The notes beneath the pieces are model-generated. The model had not been told where the DNA came from, ran no database searches, and saw only the letters and a program-made list of their open reading frames with translations. A DNA stretch of 64,000 nt, taken from assembly GCF_003605635.1 (NCBI RefSeq), contig NZ_QMDW01000002.1:174046-238045 (forward strand). Direction: 5' to 3'. This DNA comes from Halonotius pteroides. GTDB lineage: Archaea > Halobacteriota > Halobacteria > Halobacteriales > Haloferacaceae. Shown piece after piece: positions 1 through 6,997 of this stretch; position 1 is the first letter of the stretch, and every line of letters begins with the position of its first letter. The position numbers and the translations under genes are program-made.

Positions 1-2099
1 GCAGCCTTGGCAACATCGCGCTGATTGCCGCCGGCTTCGGTGATCGGGAACAGCGTGTGGACGGCCGGCGAAAGGTCGCGCTTTTCGGATTTCTCGGGGC
101 GGCCCATCCGCGCGCCGATCCGGGTCGGGGCACGCTCCCGGATCTCGAATGGCGCAGCCTCGTTGACCGCCTTGATCGCGTTGTCGCCGCCGTCGGACTC
201 GCGGGCTGCCGCTGAGAGGTCGTCCCACAGTTTCGTCAGATCGTCGTCAAGGCCGAGCGACAGTGCGAGCGGTTTCCAGTCGGGGATTGCGATGGTCTCC
301 TCGCATTGGTGGTGGCCGACGAGCAGCGTTTCCAGCGTCTCCCGAACCGACCCGGTACGCTCGACGACGAGATGGCCATCCTCGGTTTCGGCGTCGGCGA
401 CCGCCGCGGCCAGCGCCTCGAAATCGTCGACCGAGATATCGTGCCAGAGGTAGGTGTACGTCGGGTGCAGCGGGCAGTCGTACTCGGTGGCCCACTCGAT
501 GGCTTCGGCAGCCGAGGGGTTCTCAAGGTCGACTCGTGGGTCGTCCTCGAGGGCCTGCACGTCCGCGCCAGCGTCGTCGAACTCCTGTACCCACCATTCG
601 GGCGCGTACGCGGCGGGCGCGAGCGGGTGGTTGTTCTCGACGAACTCGCCGTAGTTGACGAGGTATTCGCCGAGATCGAGGATCTTCTCGACGCCGTTGC
701 GGAGTTCGAGTGCCTCCTCGGGGTCGTCGATCCGCCGCACCTCGCCGGTCGCCAGCCGGACGGTCGGCCCCTCGATGGAGTCGACCGGAATAACCCCGGC
801 GGCTTTGCCCGGTCGTTCGGTTTTGATTTGGGTGCCCGTCGCCAGAAAATCGTCGATGATGTGCATCGTCGCCGGGTGGACGCCCGCGGTCGCAAAGCCG
901 AGGTTTCGCGCTCGGCCGTATCGAAGCCGGAACCCACCGGCCTCAGACGGATGGCCGAAGACGGGCCGGCCGGCGATCAGATCGAGCAGGTACTTCGATT
1001 TCGGTTCGACGCGCGGCGGGCCGGCGGGGGCATCGACTGCGGGGTCGTCAGCATCGCCTTCGGCGTCGTCGGCGTCGCTGTCGTCGGCAGCATCCTCGTC
1101 GCTGTCACTGCCGTCATCGTCGGAATCGGCTGGGTCGTCGCTGTCTTTGCCGATGGTGCCGTCGATCAGATCCTGCAGCCACGGCCACTCGACCTCATCG
1201 AGTTGACGGGTGTAGCGTTGGATCTTTGGAGCTTTCAGCGCGATCCCCTCGGCGGCGACGAGGCACATCCCACCACGGGCGGAGTTGGTGTCGATGCGGT
1301 CGAGATCGCGGTAGCCCGAAACCTCCTCGTCGCCGGTCGCCTCGCCGTCGAGCATGATCGGCATGTTGGTGGCGATAAACCGGCTCTCCGTGTCCTTCGG
1401 CGAGTACTGAAGACCGGTCTCCTTGTCGTAGAGGTTGATCTCCTCGACGTAGCGTTCGATCTCGTCGTCTCGGCCCTTGTATTCGGCGAGGCCGAGGATG
1501 CTCCGGGTGTAGTCGGCGACCAGCACCGAGAGGGCCTGGGCGGTGCCGCCCGCCGAGCGGATCGGTCCAGCGTAGTAGACGTTGACGAACTCGGTGCCAT
1601 CGTCGTTTTCCAACAGTTCGACGCGGTCGATCCCCTCTATCGGGGCAGCAACGACCCCCTCTGTGAGGAGGGCGACAGCGGTTCTAACCGCGCCTTCGAT
1701 CTTGCCGGCCTTGCCTTCATAGTCGCCGACGCGGCCCTCCGCGAAGTCCTTGGCGAGTTCGAGGGCGGCCTCCTCGCGGGACATCTCGCCTTCGAGTTCG
1801 CGGACGCGTTCGGCGACGCCGGGGATGCCGAGGATGTTCTCGACGCGATCAGCCATGTCTTGAGCGATCGGGATCTCGACTTCGGGTTCGGGATCCTTGC
1901 CCTGGCCCTTGGCGCGTTCGGCAACAGTCATCGCCTCGTCGAGACCTGCTTCGAGGCGGTCGAAATACTGCTCGTCTTCCGGCCGCATCGGTGTGCGGTT
2001 GGACTCACCGGCCTCGCGGCTCTCGTCGCCGGCGTCACCTGCGTCGCTCTCGGGAATGTCACTATCGCCGTCGCCGTCCGGATCACTCGTTTCGCTCAC
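1..2099 (-). CDS. polC: DNA polymerase II (PolD) large subunit DP2, N-terminal part, cut by window edge
   Basis: This is the catalytic large subunit of the archaeal replicative D-family polymerase, which works with the small exonuclease subunit. About 700 codons are visible on the minus strand and the C-terminal half lies beyond position 1. Hallmark DP2 motifs read cleanly: GPIRSAGGTAQALSVLVADY near residue 170, FGHPSEAGGFRLRYGRARN near residue 385, and ERAPTRIGARMGRPEKSEKR near the left edge. An acidic low-complexity insert rich in Asp and Ala (residues about 320-350) interrupts the conserved sequence, as is common in halophiles. No intein is present in the visible part, although inteins are known in haloarchaeal DP2. 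The GTG start at 2099 overlaps the stop of the upstream PPC gene as GTGA, so the two are probably co-transcribed and translationally coupled. Identity is very secure; the full length is unknown. Confidence 0.96.
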   Translation of the reverse strand, partial: MSETSDPDGDGDSDIPESDAGDAGDESREAGESNRTPMRPEDEQYFDRLEAGLDEAMTVAERAKGQGKDPEPEVEIPIAQDMADRVENILGIPGVAERVRELEGEMSREEAALELAKDFAEGRVGDYEGKAGKIEGAVRTAVALLTEGVVAAPIEGIDRVELLENDDGTEFVNVYYAGPIRSAGGTAQALSVLVADYTRSILGLAEYKGRDDEIERYVEEINLYDKETGLQYSPKDTESRFIATNMPIMLDGEATGDEEVSGYRDLDRIDTNSARGGMCLVAAEGIALKAPKIQRYTRQLDEVEWPWLQDLIDGTIGKDSDDPADSDDDGSDSDEDAADDSDADDAEGDADDPAVDAPAGPPRVEPKSKYLLDLIAGRPVFGHPSEAGGFRLRYGRARNLGFATAGVHPATMHIIDDFLATGTQIKTERPGKAAGVIPVDSIEGPTVRLATGEVRRIDDPEEALELRNGVEKILDLGEYLVNYGEFVENNHPLAPAAYAPEWWVQEFDDAGADVQALEDDPRVDLENPSAAEAIEWATEYDCPLHPTYTYLWHDISVDDFEALAAAVADAETEDGHLVVERTGSVRETLETLLVGHHQCEETIAIPDWKPLALSLGLDDDLTKLWDDLSAAARESDGGDNAIKAVNEAAPFEIRERAPTRIGARMGRPEKSEKRDLSPAVHTLFPITEAGGNQRDVAKA

Positions 2100-2515
2100 A
2101 ACCAGAGATCCAGTGCCGTCGTCTCGTCGTACTCTCGCGTCAGCGGTTCCTCGAAAGCCCGGAAGTAGAGCTCGCCCACGAAGACCGTCGCCGTGTTGAT
2201 GTGGCCGGCGAGTGCCTGTCCGCTTCGCCGGGAGAGCACGGCGTGGGTGTGAGCGAACAGTTCGCCGTCGAGTAAGCCGACATTGCCGACGCAGGCGGCG
2301 ACCTCCAGCGGTTCCTCGAAGTCGACCGACTGGTACTCGCCGTCATCCTGATCGTAAAACCAGACTTCGGCATCTTCGACGGAGCCGATCGCGGAAAACC
2401 AGCCGGCCGCGGCGTCGACCTCGCTGGCGAGTGATTCGATCTCAGCCCGCCAGTCCGCCCCCGTTTCGAGTCGAGCGACGTACTCGCCGGTGACGGTGAC
2501 CTCGCGGTAGTTCAT
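2096..2515 (-). CDS. PPC (DUF296) domain DNA-binding protein
   Basis: A 139-residue protein that is a single PPC/DUF296 domain, a trimeric fold found in bacteria, archaea and plant AT-hook proteins. The segment FAHTHAVLSRRSGQALAGHI carries the conserved His residues and the GGH-like turn typical of the family, and the preceding DGELFAHTH strand fits as well. The stand-alone prokaryotic versions are often annotated as DNA-binding, but their role is not settled. The ATG at 2515 (MNYREVTV) is preferred over an upstream TTG in the same frame, because family homology begins at about this point. The stop overlaps the GTG of polC, suggesting an operon in which this small gene comes first. Confidence 0.88.
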   Translation of the reverse strand: MNYREVTVTGEYVARLETGADWRAEIESLASEVDAAAGWFSAIGSVEDAEVWFYDQDDGEYQSVDFEEPLEVAACVGNVGLLDGELFAHTHAVLSRRSGQALAGHINTATVFVGELYFRAFEEPLTREYDETTALDLWL

Positions 2516-2676
2516 GGAACCATCATCGGTGCTGGAGGGCAAAAAGGTTCAGTTGTCGATGGTGGCCGCCACCAGCCACGCCAGCGGCGGCAACCAACAA
2601 ACAGGACACGTCATGCGTACACATACCAGGATGCAGAAGTGATCTATCACTGCACCACGAGAAGACACACGCACAC

Positions 2677-3033
2677 ATGCCCACCACAGACAGCGACAGA
2701 GATGACACCGAAGCGACCGCCGACAACGAAGCGGCTGGCGATGAGGAAATGACCAACGACAGCGATGAGCAAACAACCATCCGCACCGGCCGCAACTTCG
2801 AACAGACCTACCGGCTGTCGGCCACCGAGACCGGCGGGTTTCTGATCGCGGTCGGCGAACAGCTCCGCGATAGCGACGAGATCACGATCACCGACGAGGA
2901 GTGGGAACTTCCGTTCGCTTTCGGTGAGCCGGTGGAAGTCGAGATCGATTTTGAGGGGATGGATGATCCAGAACTCGAACTGGAGATCGAACTTCCTGGA
3001 CGACCGGACGACACCGCTCCGCAGGTTGAGTAA
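2677..3033 (+). CDS. amphi-Trp domain-containing protein
   Basis: A 118-residue acidic protein. The N-terminal 45 residues are disordered and Asp/Glu/Thr-rich. Residues 46-110 match the amphi-Trp domain: an N-F-x-Q-x-Y-R-L-S start, then an acidic DEEWELPFAFGEPVEVEI stretch with the single Trp, and a strand ending ELEIELPGR. The biochemical role of this domain is unknown; it is frequent in halophilic archaea, often near regulatory or stress genes. It stands alone here, divergent from the PPC-polC pair and convergent with the enolase-like gene. The initiator ATG is the first in frame and no strong Shine-Dalgarno is evident. Confidence 0.85.
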   Translation: MPTTDSDRDDTEATADNEAAGDEEMTNDSDEQTTIRTGRNFEQTYRLSATETGGFLIAVGEQLRDSDEITITDEEWELPFAFGEPVEVEIDFEGMDDPELELEIELPGRPDDTAPQVE

Positions 3034-3053
3034 GCGACCACCGACGCGAGCGG

Positions 3054-4100
3054 CTACGCCCAGCGAAAGCCCACCGGCGTCACTGGCGGGGTGAGCGGAC
3101 TCGTCGGCAACGACTCCCCAACCGCCGGCTCATTGTAGGCCCGCGGGGCAATGTCGTTGGGGCCGTCAGGGTAGAACAGCGACGCCAGCAGTTGGAGTTG
3201 TCCGCGACCGACACCGAGTTCGAACTGCCCGCCGCCGTAGCAGCGGATCCCCTGTTTGTCACAGTAGGTTAGCGTCTCAAGCAGTGATTCGAGACTGCCG
3301 AACCGTGAGGGTTTGATGTTGAGCCAGTCGGGTTCCCACGGCAGCGATTTCACGTCGCCGAGGCTCTCGATCGGTTCATCCCAGGAAACGCGGCTCCGGA
3401 CGCCGTCGGTCTCGAACAGCGGCCGCGTCTCGTCGGTCAGCGCGGGGTCTTCGATGATCGCCTCGGGAAACCCCTCGATGATCCGCTCGTAAAGCTCGGG
3501 ATCGGCCGGCGAGTCGACATCGGTACCCTCGTAGTGGCCTTTGAGGTCGAGAATCCGAACGCGGTCGGTGTCGGCCAGCGTTGCAACGAGGGTGTCATCC
3601 CACGCTTGCGTTGGATCGAGTTTGAACTCGACGCCGGGGGCCCGCTCGCGGAGCGTGTCGATCCGATTGGTCGTCGGGGGGTCGCCGAGCCGCATGCTCG
3701 CGACGAACCGAACCGGCTCGCGGCGACGATCAAGCAGCGTGGCGAGATCGGTCTCCTGCTGTCGCAACGCAAGATCGAGGGCGGCCGATTCGATCGCCCA
3801 CTGCCGGTAGTGTCGGGAGACCGCCCGTTCCGGCGGCGAGGGAAACAGGGGGGTATCGGCGACCCGCTCGGAGAACTCAGCAAGGGTGTACTCGCCGGTG
3901 AGATCCGGCAGCCCCGCATCTGCGAGGTCGTCGTGGGCGTCGGCCTCGTAGGTCACATCCTCGCCGCGACCCATCTTGCCGTCGCCCGACAGGGCGATCT
4001 CGGTTGTCACCCGGGTGAACTGTGGGGTCTCGCGTTCGTGTCGCTCGGTCGACAGCGACGTGATCGACACCGGACACTCGAGTACCTCGGCGACTGTCAT
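3054..4100 (-). CDS. enolase-superfamily-like protein
   Basis: A 348-residue protein resembling the C-terminal barrel of the enolase/mandelate-racemase superfamily. Visible cues are FKLDPTQAW (second barrel strand), VRILDLKGHYEG (where a metal-ligand Asp would be expected), IIEDPALTD (Glu-Asp strand typical of the metal site), and LNIKPSRFGSLESLLETL followed by YGGGQFELGVGRGQ at the end of the barrel. The order of these segments is that of the superfamily, but several metal-ligand positions are not standard, so the substrate cannot be inferred. The ATG at 4100 (MTVAEVLECP) is chosen over one at 4163, because the extension is basic and unlike the rest. No metabolic partner lies beside it. Confidence 0.72.
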   Translation of the reverse strand: MTVAEVLECPVSITSLSTERHERETPQFTRVTTEIALSGDGKMGRGEDVTYEADAHDDLADAGLPDLTGEYTLAEFSERVADTPLFPSPPERAVSRHYRQWAIESAALDLALRQQETDLATLLDRRREPVRFVASMRLGDPPTTNRIDTLRERAPGVEFKLDPTQAWDDTLVATLADTDRVRILDLKGHYEGTDVDSPADPELYERIIEGFPEAIIEDPALTDETRPLFETDGVRSRVSWDEPIESLGDVKSLPWEPDWLNIKPSRFGSLESLLETLTYCDKQGIRCYGGGQFELGVGRGQLQLLASLFYPDGPNDIAPRAYNEPAVGESLPTSPLTPPVTPVGFRWA

Positions 4101-4205
4101 ACCCTCAGTTGAGGGGCGACCAGCAAACGGGTTGGGATCGATTACGCGTCGACATCCGTACAAATCGGGCCGAGACAGAACAGAGCGCGGAGAAACAGCG
4201 AGACA

Positions 4206-4388
4206 CTACCGGTCGACGCCGGTGCGGACAGCGACGCGCTGGTCGACGTACAGCCGCGCCCACTGCTCGAAATGCCGTTTGAGCCGGCCACGGAGGCCGG
4301 TGGCATCAGTAGGTGGCTCGACAGCCGACGGCGACTCTTGCTCACGGGCCTGTGCGTCACTGTCAAGCTGCCCAGTATCGACACTCAT
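4206..4388 (-). CDS. Small acidic/basic hypothetical protein
   Basis: A 60-residue ORF starting at ATG 4388 (MSVDTGQLDS). The first half is acidic and polar; the second half (LRGRLKRHFEQWARLYVDQR) is a basic amphipathic helix. I do not recognise the family. Coding is supported by GC-rich third positions and by its isolated position between the enolase-like gene and the transporter. Its upstream region is AT-rich (about 4400-4520) and is shared divergently with the TSUP gene. A longer reading back to 4490 adds residues with a non-halophilic composition and is unlikely. Confidence 0.5.
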   Translation of the reverse strand: MSVDTGQLDSDAQAREQESPSAVEPPTDATGLRGRLKRHFEQWARLYVDQRVAVRTGVDR

Positions 4389-4529
4389 CGTGAGACGGTG
4401 TAGCACGAAGTTGATCATAAATGTTACTGTAGAATACGAGCAGTCGCAATCATTCATCATGATTAGCAACGCGATTTTGCTGAACGGCAAAGTATTTAGT
4501 ATCGAATCATAAAATGCGCCGCAATTGCA

Positions 4530-5648
4530 ATGAGTTCGCCTTTATCGTCGGCGCGCGCACAGCGGACATTTCTGGAGTATCAGTACCTCTTCGTGTTTCT
4601 CGCCCCGCTGGCGTTCGTCGTCGGGGTCATCCTCGCCGCGCCACTACCGTCGGCCGCCGGGGAGGGCTACTGGCTGGAGTTTTGGTGGCTGTTCCCGGTG
4701 TTTCTCCTTGGTGCCACCATCGTCAACACGGTGGGGATCAGCGGCTCGGCGTTGTTCGTGCCGTTTCTGATCTTCCTGTATCCGGTGTTGGCGGTGCGGC
4801 TCTCCCCGGAAACGCTGACAGAGCCACCGCTGTCGCCGGAGACGATTGTCAAGGTCGGCCTGATCAGCGAGTCCTTTGGGCTTTCAAGCTCCGCTTTAGC
4901 GTTTATCCAACACGGGTTGGTCGATCGGCGGCTGGCTGTCACGCTCGTCGGCGGGTCGATCCCGTTCGTTGTCGGCGGCGCGCTGCTGTCGTTTGTGATC
5001 CCCGAACCGATCTTCCAGCTGCTGTTGGGGATCGCGTTGCTGACGGCATCGGTGATGCTGTTTAAGATCGATCTGGGCCACGAGGAGCCAGGCGGGGCTG
5101 ACGCCGGGACAGCAGGCGTTGAGGCCGACGGCGGGGAGGCACTCCCGGACGATGACGCCAAGCCCGGCTCAGCCGGTGTTGAAACCGACGACGAGGGCGT
5201 CGTCACCCGTGTCGATCGCGGCGGCTCGGATTACAACTACAACCGCGGCGGCTATCTCGAACGGTTTGCCAACTACAGTATCGGCGGCGTCTTCCAGGGG
5301 CTGGCCGGCTTCGGCATCGGCGAGCTAGGAATCATCTCGATGCTGCGAACCTCGGTGCCCGTCCGGATCGCGATCGGCACCAACCACATCGTCGTCGCGA
5401 TGACCGCCGTGTTGGCCTCGCTGGTACACGTCTTCGGCGGCGGGCTGGTCGGCGGCCACGCGATCGACCTCGCCTCAACGCCGTGGAATATGGTTGTCTG
5501 GACGGTGCCGGCAACGGTCACCGGCGGGCAGATCGCCCCGTATATCTCCTCAACACTCGACACGCAGATTCTTAAAGGGGGCGTCGGCGTGCTGTTTGCG
5601 ATCATCGCGACCGCGCTGTTCGTGATGGCCACCGGCGGCCTGCTGTAG
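4530..5648 (+). CDS. TSUP / TauE-SafE family anion transporter
   Basis: A 372-residue integral membrane protein of the sulfite-exporter (TauE/SafE, TSUP, DUF81) family, which moves sulfite or organosulfonates across the cytoplasmic membrane. Roughly eight hydrophobic segments are seen: four before residue 190 and four after 240. They are separated by an acidic, Gly/Ala-rich cytoplasmic loop of about 50 residues, a haloarchaeal embellishment. The family's repeated G-x-G-G/P turns are visible in FVVGGALLSFVIPEP and GLAGFGIGELGIISM. Substrate is not predictable, as no sulfur genes are adjacent. A likely TATA element (AAGTATTTAGTA, about 4490-4501) sits 30-40 nt before the ATG. Confidence 0.85.
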   Translation: MSSPLSSARAQRTFLEYQYLFVFLAPLAFVVGVILAAPLPSAAGEGYWLEFWWLFPVFLLGATIVNTVGISGSALFVPFLIFLYPVLAVRLSPETLTEPPLSPETIVKVGLISESFGLSSSALAFIQHGLVDRRLAVTLVGGSIPFVVGGALLSFVIPEPIFQLLLGIALLTASVMLFKIDLGHEEPGGADAGTAGVEADGGEALPDDDAKPGSAGVETDDEGVVTRVDRGGSDYNYNRGGYLERFANYSIGGVFQGLAGFGIGELGIISMLRTSVPVRIAIGTNHIVVAMTAVLASLVHVFGGGLVGGHAIDLASTPWNMVVWTVPATVTGGQIAPYISSTLDTQILKGGVGVLFAIIATALFVMATGGLL

Positions 5649-5653
5649 GCGTG

Positions 5654-5785
5654 TTACCGCCGGTCAGGCGATTGCGCTGTGGTATCCGACTCGTCGTCGG
5701 TCGTTGCGTCGGTGAGTGCCAGATACAGCGTCGCCCACAGCGACAGCCGGCGGCGACGTGGTGTGGTTCGGTTCACCGGTGACAC
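5654..5785 (-). CDS. Possible 43-residue ORF downstream of the iron-locus protein
   Basis: A GTG-initiated reading frame of 43 codons with an arginine cluster (RRRR), a short hydrophobic helix (LSLWATLYLALTDA) and an acidic tail. It lies 40 nt downstream of the 338-residue gene on the same strand. The helix followed by an acidic tail looks more like protein than chance, but there is no recognisable family and the frame overlaps nothing else. It could be an unannotated small protein or simply untranslated 3' sequence. Confidence 0.25.
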   Translation of the reverse strand: MSPVNRTTPRRRRLSLWATLYLALTDATTDDESDTTAQSPDRR

Positions 5786-5825
5786 CCCGGTTTGTGACTG
5801 ACAGCGGGGTGAGGAATGGATCCCA

Positions 5826-6842
5826 TCACGGACACCCCGGCGCATCGTCGGCAACCGACGCACTCACCAGGCCGCGAGGTGCGGCTTCACCGACTGGGAC
5901 AACGCGAAACCGCCAACCTGTTGGGCGTGTCGCAACATCGACCGCAACCGGCTGCCAGTCGGTAGCCATCCGGTACAACTCGATCACGACCGGTAATGTC
6001 GGTAGCTGGCCGCCGTACGGCGAAAACGCGTAGCCGGCAACCGCGATGAGTACGGCCCGCGTCCCGGTTGATCGGTGCTGGAGCCACGGGGAGTCATGGT
6101 ACGCCCCAACAACCCCCTGTTCCTGAAGCCGGTCAAACACCGCTGTCACCGTGGTCACGTTGGTCTCTGTGGCGGTGGCGTCGGCAGCGGATGGCAGCCG
6201 ATCGGCAGCCGCCGCCATCACCGCGGCCTGGTCGCAAGGAGACAGCCGGGTCGACAACACTGTCGCCATACTTTCCAGTAGTCGAAGACAGAGGCCGTCA
6301 GCTGTCGACTGCTCCTCGGCATGGTCAAGATAGGCGTCCATCACAGCCGTTTCGGCTGTATCGTACCCCTCGGCAGCCAATGTCTCGAAGACCGCGGCGG
6401 CGACATGATGGCAAAACTGCACGAGCGGACGGGTGGCTGTCGTCGCCCCCGAGGCGGGGTCAGTTGTAGCAGAACGCCACGGGGCTCTGTCACACCCATC
6501 TGCTGTTGGGTGGTCATCTGCGTCGTCGGTGGAGGATGTCGTCGCGTCAGCGGTGGTCGTCGCTGTGTGTGACTGCCCGGCAAGCGGCTCAACTGTCGAG
6601 GGGTAGCCCTGACAGACAACGATATCATGTTGCGGGAGCGTCGGATCGTACTGCCGGAGGGCGTTGCGGTACTGTGTTGTCGCACGTGCGGCTGTCCGGG
6701 CGATCTGGCGGGTCGGAAACCACAACCCGGCAGCCGGCACCGGCTGCTCGGCGTGGCGACTACAGACGAGTGTGTACTCGCCGTCGTCGACTGCGAGCGA
6801 TTCGATATGGGCGCGAAGGTCACGGAGCATGGGGCCAAGCAT
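5826..6842 (-). CDS. Haloarchaeal conserved protein, divergent partner at the iron-box promoter
   Basis: A 338-residue soluble protein. Residues 5-75 form a compact N-terminal domain recognisable by LRDLRAHIESLAVDDGEY, then LVCSRHAEQPVPAAGLWF and the QYRNALRQYDP segment, a haloarchaea-specific module I have seen in unnamed DUF families. Residues 80-120 are a Thr/Asp-rich linker and the rest is mainly helical, with a conserved-looking FCHHVAAAVFETL segment containing paired His. Function is unknown. It is transcribed divergently from the blue-copper lipoprotein, and both reading frames look out on three DtxR-like boxes, so I infer iron-responsive control. An ATG at 6830 is an equally plausible start. 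Confidence 0.75.
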   Translation of the reverse strand: MLGPMLRDLRAHIESLAVDDGEYTLVCSRHAEQPVPAAGLWFPTRQIARTAARATTQYRNALRQYDPTLPQHDIVVCQGYPSTVEPLAGQSHTATTTADATTSSTDDADDHPTADGCDRAPWRSATTDPASGATTATRPLVQFCHHVAAAVFETLAAEGYDTAETAVMDAYLDHAEEQSTADGLCLRLLESMATVLSTRLSPCDQAAVMAAAADRLPSAADATATETNVTTVTAVFDRLQEQGVVGAYHDSPWLQHRSTGTRAVLIAVAGYAFSPYGGQLPTLPVVIELYRMATDWQPVAVDVATRPTGWRFRVVPVGEAAPRGLVSASVADDAPGCP

Positions 6843-6910
6843 CGTCAGTCACGCTGCTACCATCGGTAGCCCGGAAACTGAGAGGGCACCGACGGATAGC
6901 CTGTAATTTA

Positions 6911-6992
6911 TTAGGTTAGCCTAAAACACATAACCCTGTTGTTTTGGTCGGCCTAAAATTCGTAACACTCTTATTGTTTTAGGTTGGCCTAA
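6911..6992. promoter_or_regulatory. Divergent promoter with three DtxR/IdeR-type iron boxes
   Basis: Three copies of a 14-nt interrupted palindrome occur at 6911-6924 (TTAGGTTAGCCTAA), 6943-6956 (TTTGGTCGGCCTAA) and 6979-6992 (TTAGGTTGGCCTAA). Their starts are 32 and 36 bp apart, about three helical turns, so all face one side of the DNA. The sequence matches the classic DtxR/IdeR consensus (TTAGG...CCTAA) used by archaeal SirR/Idr iron repressors. The third copy lies between a TATA-like TTATTG (6971-6976) and the ATG at 6998, the position expected for repression of a leaderless transcript. The first overlaps a TATA-like AATAAATT for the opposite strand. Confidence 0.82.
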
Positions 6993-6997
6993 ATTCT

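Noticed and set aside
1..2099. Intein in DNA polymerase II large subunit
   Set aside because: Inteins are frequent in haloarchaeal DP2, but the visible part runs through conserved blocks without an insertion other than a short acidic linker. The C-terminal part cannot be judged.
306..2168. A 620-codon plus-strand open frame
   Set aside because: It is the antisense shadow of the DP2 gene. The minus strand encodes unmistakable polymerase motifs, while the plus frame has no family features and a non-halophilic composition.
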